The position numbers and the translations under genes were made by a program. This document shows positions 1 to 7,656 of a stretch of 64,000 nt of DNA, in pieces. The notes beneath the pieces were generated by a model. It did not search any database, was not told where the DNA came from, and saw only the letters and a list, made by a program, of their open reading frames with translations. How positions within the stretch are numbered: position 1 is the stretch's first letter; every line of letters begins with the position of its first letter. The DNA is from an uncultured Eubacteriales bacterium. Its GTDB lineage: Bacteria > Bacillota > Clostridia > Oscillospirales > Acutalibacteraceae. The stretch spans positions 13,250 through 77,249 of the forward strand of contig CAKSQT010000001.1 of NCBI GenBank assembly GCA_934486755.1. Direction: 5' to 3'.

Positions 1-190
1 TTTTAATTTTACAGCATATTTTAAAGGTAATTCTGCCGTTTTATACAGTAAAAATATAACAATATACCCTTATCGCTCATATATTATCCTATTATTATAA
101 AAAACACAATTGCAAAATGAGAAATAACTATTGCAAAAAGCGTCTTATTGTGTTAGTATACATTCGGAATTTATTCAAGGAGGGTTTGTT

Positions 191-952
191 TTGCAGCAAT
201 ATCTCGATCTTACAACGGTTCCAACCTATATGTTTGCGGGTTTCAGAAAGTTTTCGCCCTACGAGCGCCATATAAACCGAGTCTCGTCTGAAAACGTGCT
301 GTTGCTGATACTTAACGGCACATTGACATTTAAAGAGGACGGAAAAGAGGTTACATTAAATAAAGGCGAATATTACATACAAAAATCGGGCGGTTTGCAG
401 GAGGGACACAAAGCAAGTCTTGAACCCTACTACTTTTTCATACATTTTACAGGCACAGTAAACGCAAATCCCGACGGCATACCGATACGCGGCACATTTT
501 CAACAGGTGAATTTATGCCGCTGATAAACAGTTTAAATCAGTCGATTATTGACGCAAAGGGCAATAATTTCAAAAAGACATTTTTATTTATGCAAATTAT
601 TAATAATTTAATTCCGGTTAAGCACAGCACCTCTGACAAATTAGTTGACCTTATGAAAGAAATTATGGAAAAAAATTATTCGCAAGACTTTCTTATAGAA
701 AATCTTGCGAACCAACTTAATTATTCTAAGGATTACATAATTAAAAAATTCAAGAAAACGGCAGGTATAACCCCGCACCAATACTTAACGCGGCTGAGAA
801 TATCAAAGGCTAAAAACCTATTGATCTCCTCCGAAAAAACACTTGAAGAAATTTGCTCGGAGTGCGGATTTACCGACATTTCGACCTTTCACCGCAATTT
901 TGCAAAGGAATCGGGAACCACACCCCACAAATTCAGGTCAAAAAATCTGTAA
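191..952 (+). CDS. AraC-family transcriptional regulator
   Basis: This 253-residue protein has an N-terminal cupin-like ligand-binding region (about residues 15-130, with DGKEVTLNKGEYYI) and a C-terminal double helix-turn-helix (about 155-250). The HTH carries the AraC signatures YSKDYIIKKFKKTAGITPHQYL and ECGFTDISTFHRNF. I chose the TTG start at 191 because AAGGAGGG lies 6 bases upstream of it; an in-frame TTG at 131 has no such site. Regulators of this type usually switch sugar-use genes in response to a sugar, and the neighbouring glycan locus fits that role. The target is not visible. The gene is the only plus-strand gene at this end and its 3' end overlaps the remains of a deacetylase gene on the other strand. 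Confidence 0.9.
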   Translation: MQQYLDLTTVPTYMFAGFRKFSPYERHINRVSSENVLLLILNGTLTFKEDGKEVTLNKGEYYIQKSGGLQEGHKASLEPYYFFIHFTGTVNANPDGIPIRGTFSTGEFMPLINSLNQSIIDAKGNNFKKTFLFMQIINNLIPVKHSTSDKLVDLMKEIMEKNYSQDFLIENLANQLNYSKDYIIKKFKKTAGITPHQYLTRLRISKAKNLLISSEKTLEEICSECGFTDISTFHRNFAKESGTTPHKFRSKNL

Positions 953-1166
953 CACTGCCGTTTTATCCGCGTCCTAATCAACCTTTACCCCACGCGGCGT
1001 CGAAGGAGATGGCTATTTGCTTTTTGTCGGTTTCCACACAATATATCGGCAGCTTGCGGTCGTTGCCAGCAAACGTGACCGCCGAGCCGACGACCGTCGC
1101 CGTTATTGCCAATACGAGCGCCAGACACAGCATTATCTGCTTTTTAGTTATTATAAAAAATTTCAT
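938..1166 (-). pseudogene. Decayed fragment of a secreted polysaccharide deacetylase
   Basis: A good ribosome site (AAAGGTGG) and ATG at 1166 open a frame with an N-terminal membrane or signal segment followed by KLPIYCVETDKKQIAISFDAAWG. That is the start of the NodB/PdaA-type deacetylase domain. The frame stops at 978, two residues after AAWG. In the next frame, after one in-frame TAG, the DNA still reads DADKTAVLQIF, which is the continuation expected of this family. Homology then ends abruptly in the 3' end of the AraC gene. I infer a frameshift, a nonsense change and a 3' deletion: a relic, not a functional enzyme. A short secreted peptide from the intact 62 codons cannot be ruled out. 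Confidence 0.7.
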
Positions 1167-1229
1167 TGTTATACCACCTTTCAGCCTATTTGAAGATATG
1201 TATAACGGCTTGTATATTATTCGTGATAA

Positions 1230-1268
1230 ATTTAGGCTGACGAGGGTTGAACCCTCGTCAGCCTAAAT
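1230..1268. terminator. Long perfect hairpin, likely terminator
   Basis: A 19-base inverted repeat (ATTTAGGCTGACGAGGGTT and its complement) is separated by a single base. It lies downstream of the lipoprotein gene on the minus strand and upstream of the deacetylase relic. No long T run follows on the minus strand, so termination is likely but not certain; it may instead be a repeat or an RNA-stabilising hairpin. Confidence 0.6.
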
Positions 1269-1328
1269 TGTTTGTGACTAATGCAGTTTTAGGCAAGTTT
1301 GGTGTCAACGCTTGCCGTAATAGTAAGG

Positions 1329-1745
1329 CTATTTTATAGTGGGACCGAAATTGTCGGGATTTGTGTCGATTATATTGCTTGACGATTCGGAGCTTGACGG
1401 CGCGGTTGACGGGGTTTTGGAGCTGTCCTCGCTCTTTTCGCCGCTGTTTCCGCTTGAAATTGTTTTGCTTTGGGAGTCGGCTGAGGTGTTGCCTGTTTTG
1501 CCGCTGTTTTGAGCCTTTGAACCGCTTTTTGAGGCGGTTTTGCCGTCCTTTTTATCATTATTTTTGCTGTCGCTTTCCGCTTTGCTTTCGTCTGCCGCGG
1601 TGCCGCTTTCCTGCGAGACAGAATCTGACGGTGCGGAGGACGAAGACGGTGCGGTTTTTGACGAATTATTATCGGCTTTTTTCTTACAGCCGACGAGCGC
1701 CGCAAGGGCTATGATACACAATAAAATCGCTGTTATTCTTTTCAT
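1329..1745 (-). CDS. Ser/Lys-rich lipoprotein with a conserved DNFGP tail
   Basis: A 138-residue protein with a lipoprotein signal peptide and lipobox LVGC (Cys about 20), so it should be lipid-anchored on the outer face of the membrane. Residues 21-120 are low-complexity Ser, Lys, Glu, Asp and Thr, probably an unstructured spacer. The last 14 residues are different: IIDTNPDNFGPTIK. Almost the same tail ends the 43-residue peptide at 5322-5453 (IDTDPDNFGPVIK). A ribosome site (AGAGGTG) precedes the ATG. The gene is the last of a minus-strand group with two peptide genes and an 1103-residue secreted protein. I know no function for it. The likeliest reading is a display lipoprotein whose tail is the active part. 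Confidence 0.85.
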   Translation of the reverse strand: MKRITAILLCIIALAALVGCKKKADNNSSKTAPSSSSAPSDSVSQESGTAADESKAESDSKNNDKKDGKTASKSGSKAQNSGKTGNTSADSQSKTISSGNSGEKSEDSSKTPSTAPSSSESSSNIIDTNPDNFGPTIK

Positions 1746-1777
1746 TTTAGCACCTCTATGTAGGGAAAATATTATTG

Positions 1778-1815
1778 CCGTTTCAGCTCCCCTCTTAAAA
1801 GAGGAGAGCTGACGG
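1778..1815. repeat. Inverted repeat between peptide and lipoprotein genes
   Basis: CCGTTTCAGCTCCCCTCTT pairs, with small mismatches, with AAGAGGAGAGCTGACGG around a short AA loop. It lies between the 43-residue peptide gene and the lipoprotein gene, both on the minus strand. There is no T tract on the minus strand. It could be a transcript-stabilising or attenuating hairpin, and it vaguely resembles the GAGGGAG-type arms of the dispersed element at 5700-5908. Confidence 0.5.
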
Positions 1816-1845
1816 TATTGTTATATTTTGATGTTGTATTGGTTT

Positions 1846-1977
1846 TTAATCATCAAAGTCATAATCTTCCCGATTGGTTGAACTGTTGTAAATCTCATCA
1901 ACTCCGACTTCGAGAGAAATATTTTCTTTCTGCCTTATCGCTTCAAATTCCAAAACGGGTGTTGTATATTTCTTCAT
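1846..1977 (-). CDS. 43-residue acidic peptide, PV(L/I)EF family (copy 2)
   Basis: A small gene with an ideal ribosome site (AAGGAGGA, 6 bases from the ATG). It encodes MKKYTTPVLEFEAIRQ, then an Ile/Leu/Val segment, and ends in an acidic tail, NREDYDFDD. There is no signal peptide or membrane segment. The N-terminal pattern, a few basic/aromatic residues then P-V-[LI]-E-F, and the exact length of 43 residues match the peptide at 5322-5453, although the rest differs. It starts 12 bases after the stop of the 1103-residue secreted protein, so it is almost certainly in the same transcript. Short peptides of the form MKKYxxPxLE are common in clostridia, and some are thought of as candidate modified-peptide precursors. 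No modifying enzyme is visible here, so the function is unknown. Confidence 0.75.
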   Translation of the reverse strand: MKKYTTPVLEFEAIRQKENISLEVGVDEIYNSSTNREDYDFDD

Positions 1978-1989
1978 AACAGTTCCTCC

Positions 1990-4900
1990 TTACTCGGTTA
2001 TTCCAAGACAGGTGTAAACATCATTTTTGATGGTTGTAATATCTGTCTTTGTTGAGTCAAGCGCGTTCTCGGCGGTGTAAGCCGTTATCTGTCCTTGGGT
2101 TACATAGTAAGCCGCGGTCTTGCGGAGCGCCTTGTTGCGTGACATTGTGATTTCGTTCGATTCTACCGTATAACCGCCGAGCTTAACATAGAGCTTGGTG
2201 TGTACGGAAATCCTTGACGCGTCAAGGGTCGGGTCAACATTTGTTCCCGATATAACCACGCCGAAGGTTGAGGCGTTCTCAGCGGCGTTTACCGTCTTTA
2301 TATCGGCGGCAGTAGGAACCTTTTTCGCCCAAACCTGTGCGCCTATCTCGATTATCGGGAGGAGCGCGTCAATCTTGTTGGCGGCTATATTTATATCCTC
2401 GTTGTTTATTAAAACCGATTTGCCGAGATTGGCGGCATAATTTTCGGTTGTGATGGCTTTATACGCGATAGAATCTTTAACCGCAACCGAGCCCGAGAAC
2501 GAGAGCGCGCCCTTGGCGGTATCGCCGAGATAGATATTTGCGCCTTCGTCTGCAAATACGGTGTTCTTTGCAAGCTGTCCTTCGGTATAATACTTAAAGT
2601 CGGCTATTTTGAGTGTTCCGTTGTTTGCATAGAAGTACGGACGGAAATCGCTCATATCGCCTACTGAGTAGGTGCGTTTTACCGAGGAGAATACTACGCG
2701 GTCAGAATTATCGTTGCTGTAAATGTAAATATCCATTGTAACGGCAACCTTACCTGCAACTGAATAGTCAAACTTCATATCAAGTGTCGTCCAATAGGTG
2801 TTATTGTACGCGTTTGATTTAAGCGCTTTGTTCATAGTGCCGTTTTCGTTGTATGCCTGACCCGATCCGATAAAGAATTCATTGCCCTGTACGGCAAAAG
2901 CGCCGTTGTTAAGAGTCGCTGTTTTATGTGCAACCCCTTCAAGGAACAAACCGAAGCCGCCCTTTTCGGCAACAGTCTTATCGCCTGCGAACATTATATA
3001 CTGATTGGTACCAATACCGCTGTAAGTAACGGACATATAGGCGGGTTTTGTGCCCTTAGGCCATACAGCCTCTGTAAGAGTTGCTTCATCGCCCGAATTT
3101 AGTAAAAGTGTATTTTTCTTGGAAAGGCTGGTCAGATTTTTGTCGAACGACGGGGTTACAACGCCGCCTATCCAATTTTTCTCGGACTTTGAAGCGTCGC
3201 TGAAATCGTCAGACACAAAGGTTGCAGACGTTGCAGCCGAAAGAACGTTCTTAATTTCGGCAGATACACGCTCCGCCGCCTTAGTATCGAGCTTTTCAAG
3301 TTCCGCCTTAGCGGTTACAAAATCAGCGCTGTCGGCAGTTATAGCGGAATATTTAAGGTTAAATTCATCAGCAGCCGCCTGTGCGGTTTGAACACCCATT
3401 GCTTTTATGTTTATTGTGCTGTTTGACGCCAGCGTGAACGCAACATTCGCGGGTTCGTCATCGGTCAGTTTATAGGTCTTGTATACGGTTGACTTATAAG
3501 TATCGTCGGTTTTATCATAAACACTGCCTTCAACCACACCCGCCGAATAAAGAACGTTTTTACCGCTGAATGTAGCAGTTGTTTTAACCGTCAGTTTTTT
3601 AGAAGCCGAATACTGTGACCAGTCATAATCAAACTCAAACTTGACCCAACCGTTTTGAGGTGTTTTGGTTGCGGAAATATTCCACAGACCCATACGGTTA
3701 TCGGCACCTCTGCCTTTCAAATTGTTTCCGTATTCGCACGCAAAGGTTTTGGCGTTGCCTTCATATTCAGCAACCCAGCAGAGATACCCAGACTCATAAG
3801 CGCCGGTATCACCCTTTGCGGTCAGGCAGGTAGAATTACCTCTTACGGGATAAAATTTAACAGTTGTAGCACCTGCGGGATACTGCCAGGTTACTTCCGA
3901 ATGAGTAATGGGTGTACCGTCGGTTGAAGCAAACTCGGCGTTGCCCGTATATGTAACAAACGTATCAGCGTCGGTAACAGTAGCCGCGGTACTTGCAAAA
4001 TAGTTATCACGTATCCACTTGCTTTGCGAGAAATCAACCGAACGCGAGGTTTTGATATTTGCCAAAACGTCAGCGGATTTTGCATCTATCAATGCTTTAA
4101 GGGCGGTTATTTCGCTGTCAGATTGTACTAACGGGGTGAACGCGTTATAGGCGTCTACCGCCTTTGCGAAGGTAATTAAATCGTCCTCTGTCATAGAGTC
4201 AACAGACTTGTTAAGTACCGCCGCATAAGCGTTTTTATACGCCGCAACCTTTTCGGGAACCGAAAGGGACTCTATTTTCGCGTCTACCGCGTTAAGGAAA
4301 GCCAATACGTCGGCGCCGTTATCGGCGTTAAGAACCGCCTTAACATCATTACTAAGGGTTGCATAGGCTTCGCGCGCGGCAACCGAATTATCGGTATCGT
4401 CAGCGGTTACATCTTCGCTGTTTTTGGTGAACAACTCGTTTAAATCAAGATATTTGAGCGCTTCATCAGCATAGGAAGTAACGTTAAAGTTGTCAACATA
4501 AATCTTACCCGTAACCGCTACACCACTATTACCAGCTGTGGCAAACATAGGGGTCAGGGTTTCAACATCGAGATTATAATCGCTAAGTTTATATGATATA
4601 GTAGCGTTAGCCTCGGCATCGCCTGTGGCGGTATACGTTGAGCCGCCGACACTAACCTCTGTACCAACTGTATATAATGCCGTTCCCTTTGTAGTTACGG
4701 TTATTGTAACCGCGGTATCGGTATATTTAAAGTTGAAATCATAATGAACATTTTTGCTCGGGTCAATTTCAGCATAGTTTGAGTCTGTACTGTTAAGATA
4801 CCCAAATCCGCAGTATTTTTCGTTAGTGTTTCCGACAGTTCCGTTTACAAGCGATATCTTTTTAACAAGCAACGCCCCGTCCTGATAGTTCATCTGGGTG

Positions 4901-5301
4901 CCGATAGCGTTACCGTTTTTGTCTTTAAGGAAGAAATATCCGAAGTTATACCCTGCTAAGGCTCCACCTGTCATATCAAAAGCGGCGGTTATGGGTTTGT
5001 TCCCTGTCGGCCACTGTTTAACCGTTGCCGTAGCCAATTTACCCCTCAGATCATCGGACAAACAGAGAGCATAATCATCTGCATTTTCAGAAGCGGGGCT
5101 TTGAATCATTGTATGACTGCCAACGTCGTTATAATCAAAAACGGCGTTTGCTTCATCAATACCGTCAAGCGTTGTACTCTTGAATACATTAAATTTCGCG
5201 ACGGAAACGCCCGCGTTATCGGCGAAAACAACCGACGACACGCAGGTTAAGACCATTGCGAGTGCCAGAAATAGTGAAAGTAGTTTTTTCTTTGTACGCA
5301 T
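1990..5301 (-). CDS. Large secreted modular protein, beta-sandwich and helical modules
   Basis: An 1103-residue protein with a clear signal peptide (cleavage near VVFA-DN, about residue 28). Modules with WP(T/K)G(N/T)KP followed by YFFL-DKNGNAxG-type strands recur at about 85-275, 430-640 and 700-900; they look like jelly-roll carbohydrate-binding or LamG-like folds. Between the first two, at about 285-420, lie helical segments of the type seen in surface-protein stalks (SVDSMTEDDLITFAKAVDAY). The C-terminal 170 residues form a separate Ig-like domain. There is no dockerin, sortase motif or membrane anchor, so it is released or held by other means. Its first 600 residues follow the same module order as the dockerin protein at 9219-14696. 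AGGAGG precedes the ATG, 20 bases after the upstream peptide gene. Catalytic activity is not evident. Confidence 0.85.
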   Translation of the reverse strand: MRTKKKLLSLFLALAMVLTCVSSVVFADNAGVSVAKFNVFKSTTLDGIDEANAVFDYNDVGSHTMIQSPASENADDYALCLSDDLRGKLATATVKQWPTGNKPITAAFDMTGGALAGYNFGYFFLKDKNGNAIGTQMNYQDGALLVKKISLVNGTVGNTNEKYCGFGYLNSTDSNYAEIDPSKNVHYDFNFKYTDTAVTITVTTKGTALYTVGTEVSVGGSTYTATGDAEANATISYKLSDYNLDVETLTPMFATAGNSGVAVTGKIYVDNFNVTSYADEALKYLDLNELFTKNSEDVTADDTDNSVAAREAYATLSNDVKAVLNADNGADVLAFLNAVDAKIESLSVPEKVAAYKNAYAAVLNKSVDSMTEDDLITFAKAVDAYNAFTPLVQSDSEITALKALIDAKSADVLANIKTSRSVDFSQSKWIRDNYFASTAATVTDADTFVTYTGNAEFASTDGTPITHSEVTWQYPAGATTVKFYPVRGNSTCLTAKGDTGAYESGYLCWVAEYEGNAKTFACEYGNNLKGRGADNRMGLWNISATKTPQNGWVKFEFDYDWSQYSASKKLTVKTTATFSGKNVLYSAGVVEGSVYDKTDDTYKSTVYKTYKLTDDEPANVAFTLASNSTINIKAMGVQTAQAAADEFNLKYSAITADSADFVTAKAELEKLDTKAAERVSAEIKNVLSAATSATFVSDDFSDASKSEKNWIGGVVTPSFDKNLTSLSKKNTLLLNSGDEATLTEAVWPKGTKPAYMSVTYSGIGTNQYIMFAGDKTVAEKGGFGLFLEGVAHKTATLNNGAFAVQGNEFFIGSGQAYNENGTMNKALKSNAYNNTYWTTLDMKFDYSVAGKVAVTMDIYIYSNDNSDRVVFSSVKRTYSVGDMSDFRPYFYANNGTLKIADFKYYTEGQLAKNTVFADEGANIYLGDTAKGALSFSGSVAVKDSIAYKAITTENYAANLGKSVLINNEDINIAANKIDALLPIIEIGAQVWAKKVPTAADIKTVNAAENASTFGVVISGTNVDPTLDASRISVHTKLYVKLGGYTVESNEITMSRNKALRKTAAYYVTQGQITAYTAENALDSTKTDITTIKNDVYTCLGITE

Positions 5302-5321
5302 TTATAAACCTCCTAAAAATT

Positions 5322-5453
5322 TTACTTGATAACGGGACCGAAATTATCGGGATCAGTGTCAATAAAACCGTTATCCGTCTGCGAAGTCAGATCTGCCAAA
5401 GTATCGTTAGGGCAACGTTCCGTAAATTCAATGACAGGTTTCATATACCGCAT
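5322..5453 (-). CDS. 43-residue peptide ending in DPDNFGPVIK (copy 1)
   Basis: A small gene with a ribosome site (AAAGGCGG, 7 bases from the ATG). It encodes MRYMKPVIEFTERC, a polar middle, and the tail IDTDPDNFGPVIK. An internal ATG at 5444 could be the start instead, giving MKPVIEF. The N-terminus matches the peptide at 1846-1977 (P-V-[LI]-E-F), and the tail matches the C-terminus of the lipoprotein at 1329-1745. There is a single Cys at position 14. No signal peptide is seen. It leads the gene cluster, 20 bases before the 1103-residue secreted protein. A small conserved peptide ahead of a large exported protein could be a signal peptide precursor, a modified peptide or a regulatory leader. 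The sequence does not decide. Confidence 0.75.
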   Translation of the reverse strand: MRYMKPVIEFTERCPNDTLADLTSQTDNGFIDTDPDNFGPVIK

Positions 5454-5510
5454 TTTTCAGCCGCCTTTCAAGATTTTTTTGAAAGATTATACCAACCTTT
5501 CTACAAATAA

Positions 5511-5538
5511 ATTATAAGATATGCACATAGTCTGCAAA
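5511..5538 (-). promoter_or_regulatory. Putative promoter of the peptide cluster
   Basis: On the minus strand TTTGCA and TATAAT are separated by 16 bases, with the start of the 43-residue peptide gene about 58 bases downstream. The -10 box is perfect and the -35 box is weak, so this promoter may need an activator. Confidence 0.45.
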
Positions 5539-5578
5539 AGTATAAAAAAATTGATAATCATATATTTTTTTGACAAAT

Positions 5579-5690
5579 TAGATTTTAGATAGTAGATATT
5601 AGATATTAGACGCCGGTGTGCTTCGCACCCGTAATAATTCGCAATGCGTAATGCGTAATTCGCAATTCGTAATTAATATAATCCATTTAA
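5579..5690. repeat. AT-rich composite repeat, TTAGAT and ATTCGCAAT modules
   Basis: This block holds degenerate tandem TTAGAT-like units (TTAGATTTTAGATAG, TAGATATTAGATATTAGAC), a small hairpin GGTGTGCTTCGCACC, and tandem ATTCGCAATGCGTAATGCGTAATTCGC-like units. A related TTAGAT module with a GCGCTCCGCGC hairpin is at 5909-5966 in inverted orientation, and another is at 44141-44208. No gene is visible. The modules flank the MITE-like core at 5700-5908. Confidence 0.7.
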
Positions 5691-5699
5691 CGGGATAAA

Positions 5700-5908
5700 A
5701 AATTAGTGTTTAGCGAAAAAATAAGATTGATATACCTGCCTCCCTCTGACGAGGGAGGTGGATTTTTGCGCAAGCAAAAAGACGGAGGGAGAGACAAATT
5801 CCGCATAAAAACACGGTTTTTTCTCTCCCTCAGTCAACTTCGTTGACAGCTCCCTCGTCAGAGGGCGCCAACAAATTTTTCAATTTTATCTTCGCTAAAC
5901 TCTAATTT
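5700..5908. mobile_element. MITE-like element, copy 1 (about 209 bp)
   Basis: It starts with AAATTAGTGTTTAGCGAA and ends with the complement of AAATTAGAGTTTAGCGAA, so it has imperfect terminal inverted repeats of about 20 bases. Inside are arms built from CCTCCCTCTGACGAGGGAGG and CTCCCTCGTCAGAGGG and a long GGAGGGAGAG/CTCTCCCTC stem around a central A/T loop, which would fold into an extended hairpin. There is no coding capacity. A second copy in the same orientation lies at 44209-44418. It sits beyond the 3' end of the YesM kinase gene. Confidence 0.8.
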
Positions 5909-5966
5909 ATATCCGCGCGGAGCGCACATTTGTCTAATATCTAACGTCTAAAATCTAACATCTAAT
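5909..5966. repeat. TTAGAT/GCGC-hairpin module, inverted copy
   Basis: Read on the minus strand this is ATTAGAAATTAGATGTTAG, then TTTTAGACGTTAGATATTAGAC, then a TGCGCTCCGCGC hairpin. It is the inverted counterpart of 44141-44208. It directly abuts the MITE-like element and the 3' end of the histidine kinase gene. Confidence 0.65.
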
Positions 5967-5968
5967 TT

Positions 5969-7651
5969 CTAATGTCTGATATCCAATTCAACCTTAGGCA
6001 TTACGGCGGAGCAGATAGTTCCTACGCCCACTTCGCTTTGAATTTTCAAGCCGTAATTATCGCCGTAAAGCAGCCGCAGGCGCCAATTAACATTACGCAG
6101 TCCCACGTGTTTCCACTCGCTTGACAGCGGAGCGTTGATATATTCGATAAGCTCGGCGAGTTTTTCCTCGGTCATACCGACGCCGTTATCCTTTACCGAA
6201 ACGGTAATATCGTTTTCGGTTTCGGTTATATTCAGGGTTATGCGCGGGTTTTGCACGTCCTCGTTTGCAAAGCCGTGATAAACGGCGTTTTCGATTATCG
6301 GTTGCAGGCAGTTTTTAAGCAAAACCGTATCGCCCAATTCGCCCGAAATATCGGGAATTTCAAAATTGATATTTAAGCCGAACCTTATTTGCAGAACCTC
6401 AAAACAGCTTTTGCAAACCTCTATTTCGCTTTTGACGTTTGAGAACATACTCGTAACGTCAATACCGCTTCTCAGCATTTTAACGGTGCGCTGAATACAG
6501 TAGGATATTTTATTATCCGCGCCGAGCTCGTCAAGCGCTATCCAATTTATTGCATCAAGCGTGTTATACATAAAATGCGGCGAGAGCTGTAATTGCAGGG
6601 ATATTATCTGCTGCTGTCTTAACGCCGCAACCTGCCTGTCCACCGAGGCGTTGGCAGTTGCGTATTTATTGGCGAGCTGTTTTACCGAATTTCGGACGTA
6701 GGATACCTCGTCAATGCTTTCAAACGGCGACAGCGGAAAATAATCGTCAAGCGAGAAAAGCAGCTGCTTTATCGGTCTGTAAGTTGCAACCGAGATAAAA
6801 TAAGCCGTGCCGACAACAACGACAAACACCAGAATAAAATACATAAACTGCCGCAGATAAAGGGAATTATAATTCGCCCTATAATAATTCTTAAAGCAGA
6901 TAGAAACTATATTGAGGTCGGTGTTATCGAGCTTGCGGGAATAGACCTTGCAGGCTTTGCCCTGAGCATAATCAACATTTTTTGAGAGATCTATTTTGCT
7001 TTCGCAGAAGTCCGCAATGTTTTTATCAAGCGTATCGGTGCGCACCGATACGGCGATATTGCCGCTTTCGTCGCATACGAAGCCGTTACGGTCGCCCATA
7101 TCGTCGCTGCCGAGGATTTGTTTGCCGAAAAACATTGTGTTTACAATTATATATACCTTATTCTGATATGAGTAGGCGTTATTTTTCAAAACAAAGGTCA
7201 TATAACCGTTATTTGATTTATACATTTCAAGGTTTTTATATTCGCCGAGCTTTTCCGACATATAGGGCTCCGTATTTCCGACGGTTACGCTGTCGTTATC
7301 CGAGGAAATGCGCACGCCGCTTATGTAATCTATCATATACATACCCGTAGAAAGCTGTTTTTCTATATTTTGTATTCTTGTATGATAGTCGCTTTCGCTC
7401 TTATCGGGGATCTTGATAGTGGCATAGGTCGCCGCCGCCGAGGAAATACGGGCTATTGAAACAACGGCGTTATCGTTCATTCGGGTAAGCCGTTCGGTCT
7501 CGGCTATATACATCTGTTTATCAAGCGACTTTTTATTCCCGACAAAAATGAACGCAAAAAGGGTAAGCGCTATCGCCGATACCGCAAAAGTTATGATAAA
7601 AAGAGTTCTTTTGAAATTTTTGTAACGAACGGTTCCTCTGAAATGAAACAA
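5969..7651 (-). CDS. YesM/LytS-type sensor histidine kinase
   Basis: A 560-residue two-pass membrane kinase. The first membrane segment is at about 14-36 and the second at about 270-292, with an extracellular sensor of about 230 residues between them. A HAMP-like linker follows. The His_kinase family motif LQLSPHFMYNTLDAINWIA puts the phosphorylated His at about 358. The ATPase domain (about 450-555) has NCLQPIIENAVYHGF, DNGVGM and GVGLRNV-like boxes. The response-regulator gene ends 5 bases upstream, so the pair is one operon. Pairs of this kind usually sense extracellular sugars or oligosaccharides and activate neighbouring transporter and enzyme genes. Here the transporter and the cohesin/dockerin operon lies just upstream. 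Confidence 0.92.
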   Translation of the reverse strand: MFHFRGTVRYKNFKRTLFIITFAVSAIALTLFAFIFVGNKKSLDKQMYIAETERLTRMNDNAVVSIARISSAAATYATIKIPDKSESDYHTRIQNIEKQLSTGMYMIDYISGVRISSDNDSVTVGNTEPYMSEKLGEYKNLEMYKSNNGYMTFVLKNNAYSYQNKVYIIVNTMFFGKQILGSDDMGDRNGFVCDESGNIAVSVRTDTLDKNIADFCESKIDLSKNVDYAQGKACKVYSRKLDNTDLNIVSICFKNYYRANYNSLYLRQFMYFILVFVVVVGTAYFISVATYRPIKQLLFSLDDYFPLSPFESIDEVSYVRNSVKQLANKYATANASVDRQVAALRQQQIISLQLQLSPHFMYNTLDAINWIALDELGADNKISYCIQRTVKMLRSGIDVTSMFSNVKSEIEVCKSCFEVLQIRFGLNINFEIPDISGELGDTVLLKNCLQPIIENAVYHGFANEDVQNPRITLNITETENDITVSVKDNGVGMTEEKLAELIEYINAPLSSEWKHVGLRNVNWRLRLLYGDNYGLKIQSEVGVGTICSAVMPKVELDIRH

Positions 7652-7656
7652 TTAAT

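Noticed and set aside
853..1266. Plus-strand open frame overlapping the AraC 3' end
   Set aside because: It reads through the deacetylase relic in antisense and ends in the hairpin; no ribosome site or domain.
1361..1714. Alternative frames in both directions through the lipoprotein gene
   Set aside because: The repetitive Ser/Lys codons create open frames by chance; only the frame with lipobox, ribosome site and DNFGP tail makes sense.
5579..5690. Repeat tract considered as a CRISPR array
   Set aside because: Units are short, degenerate and lack unique spacers of constant length, and there are no cas genes nearby.
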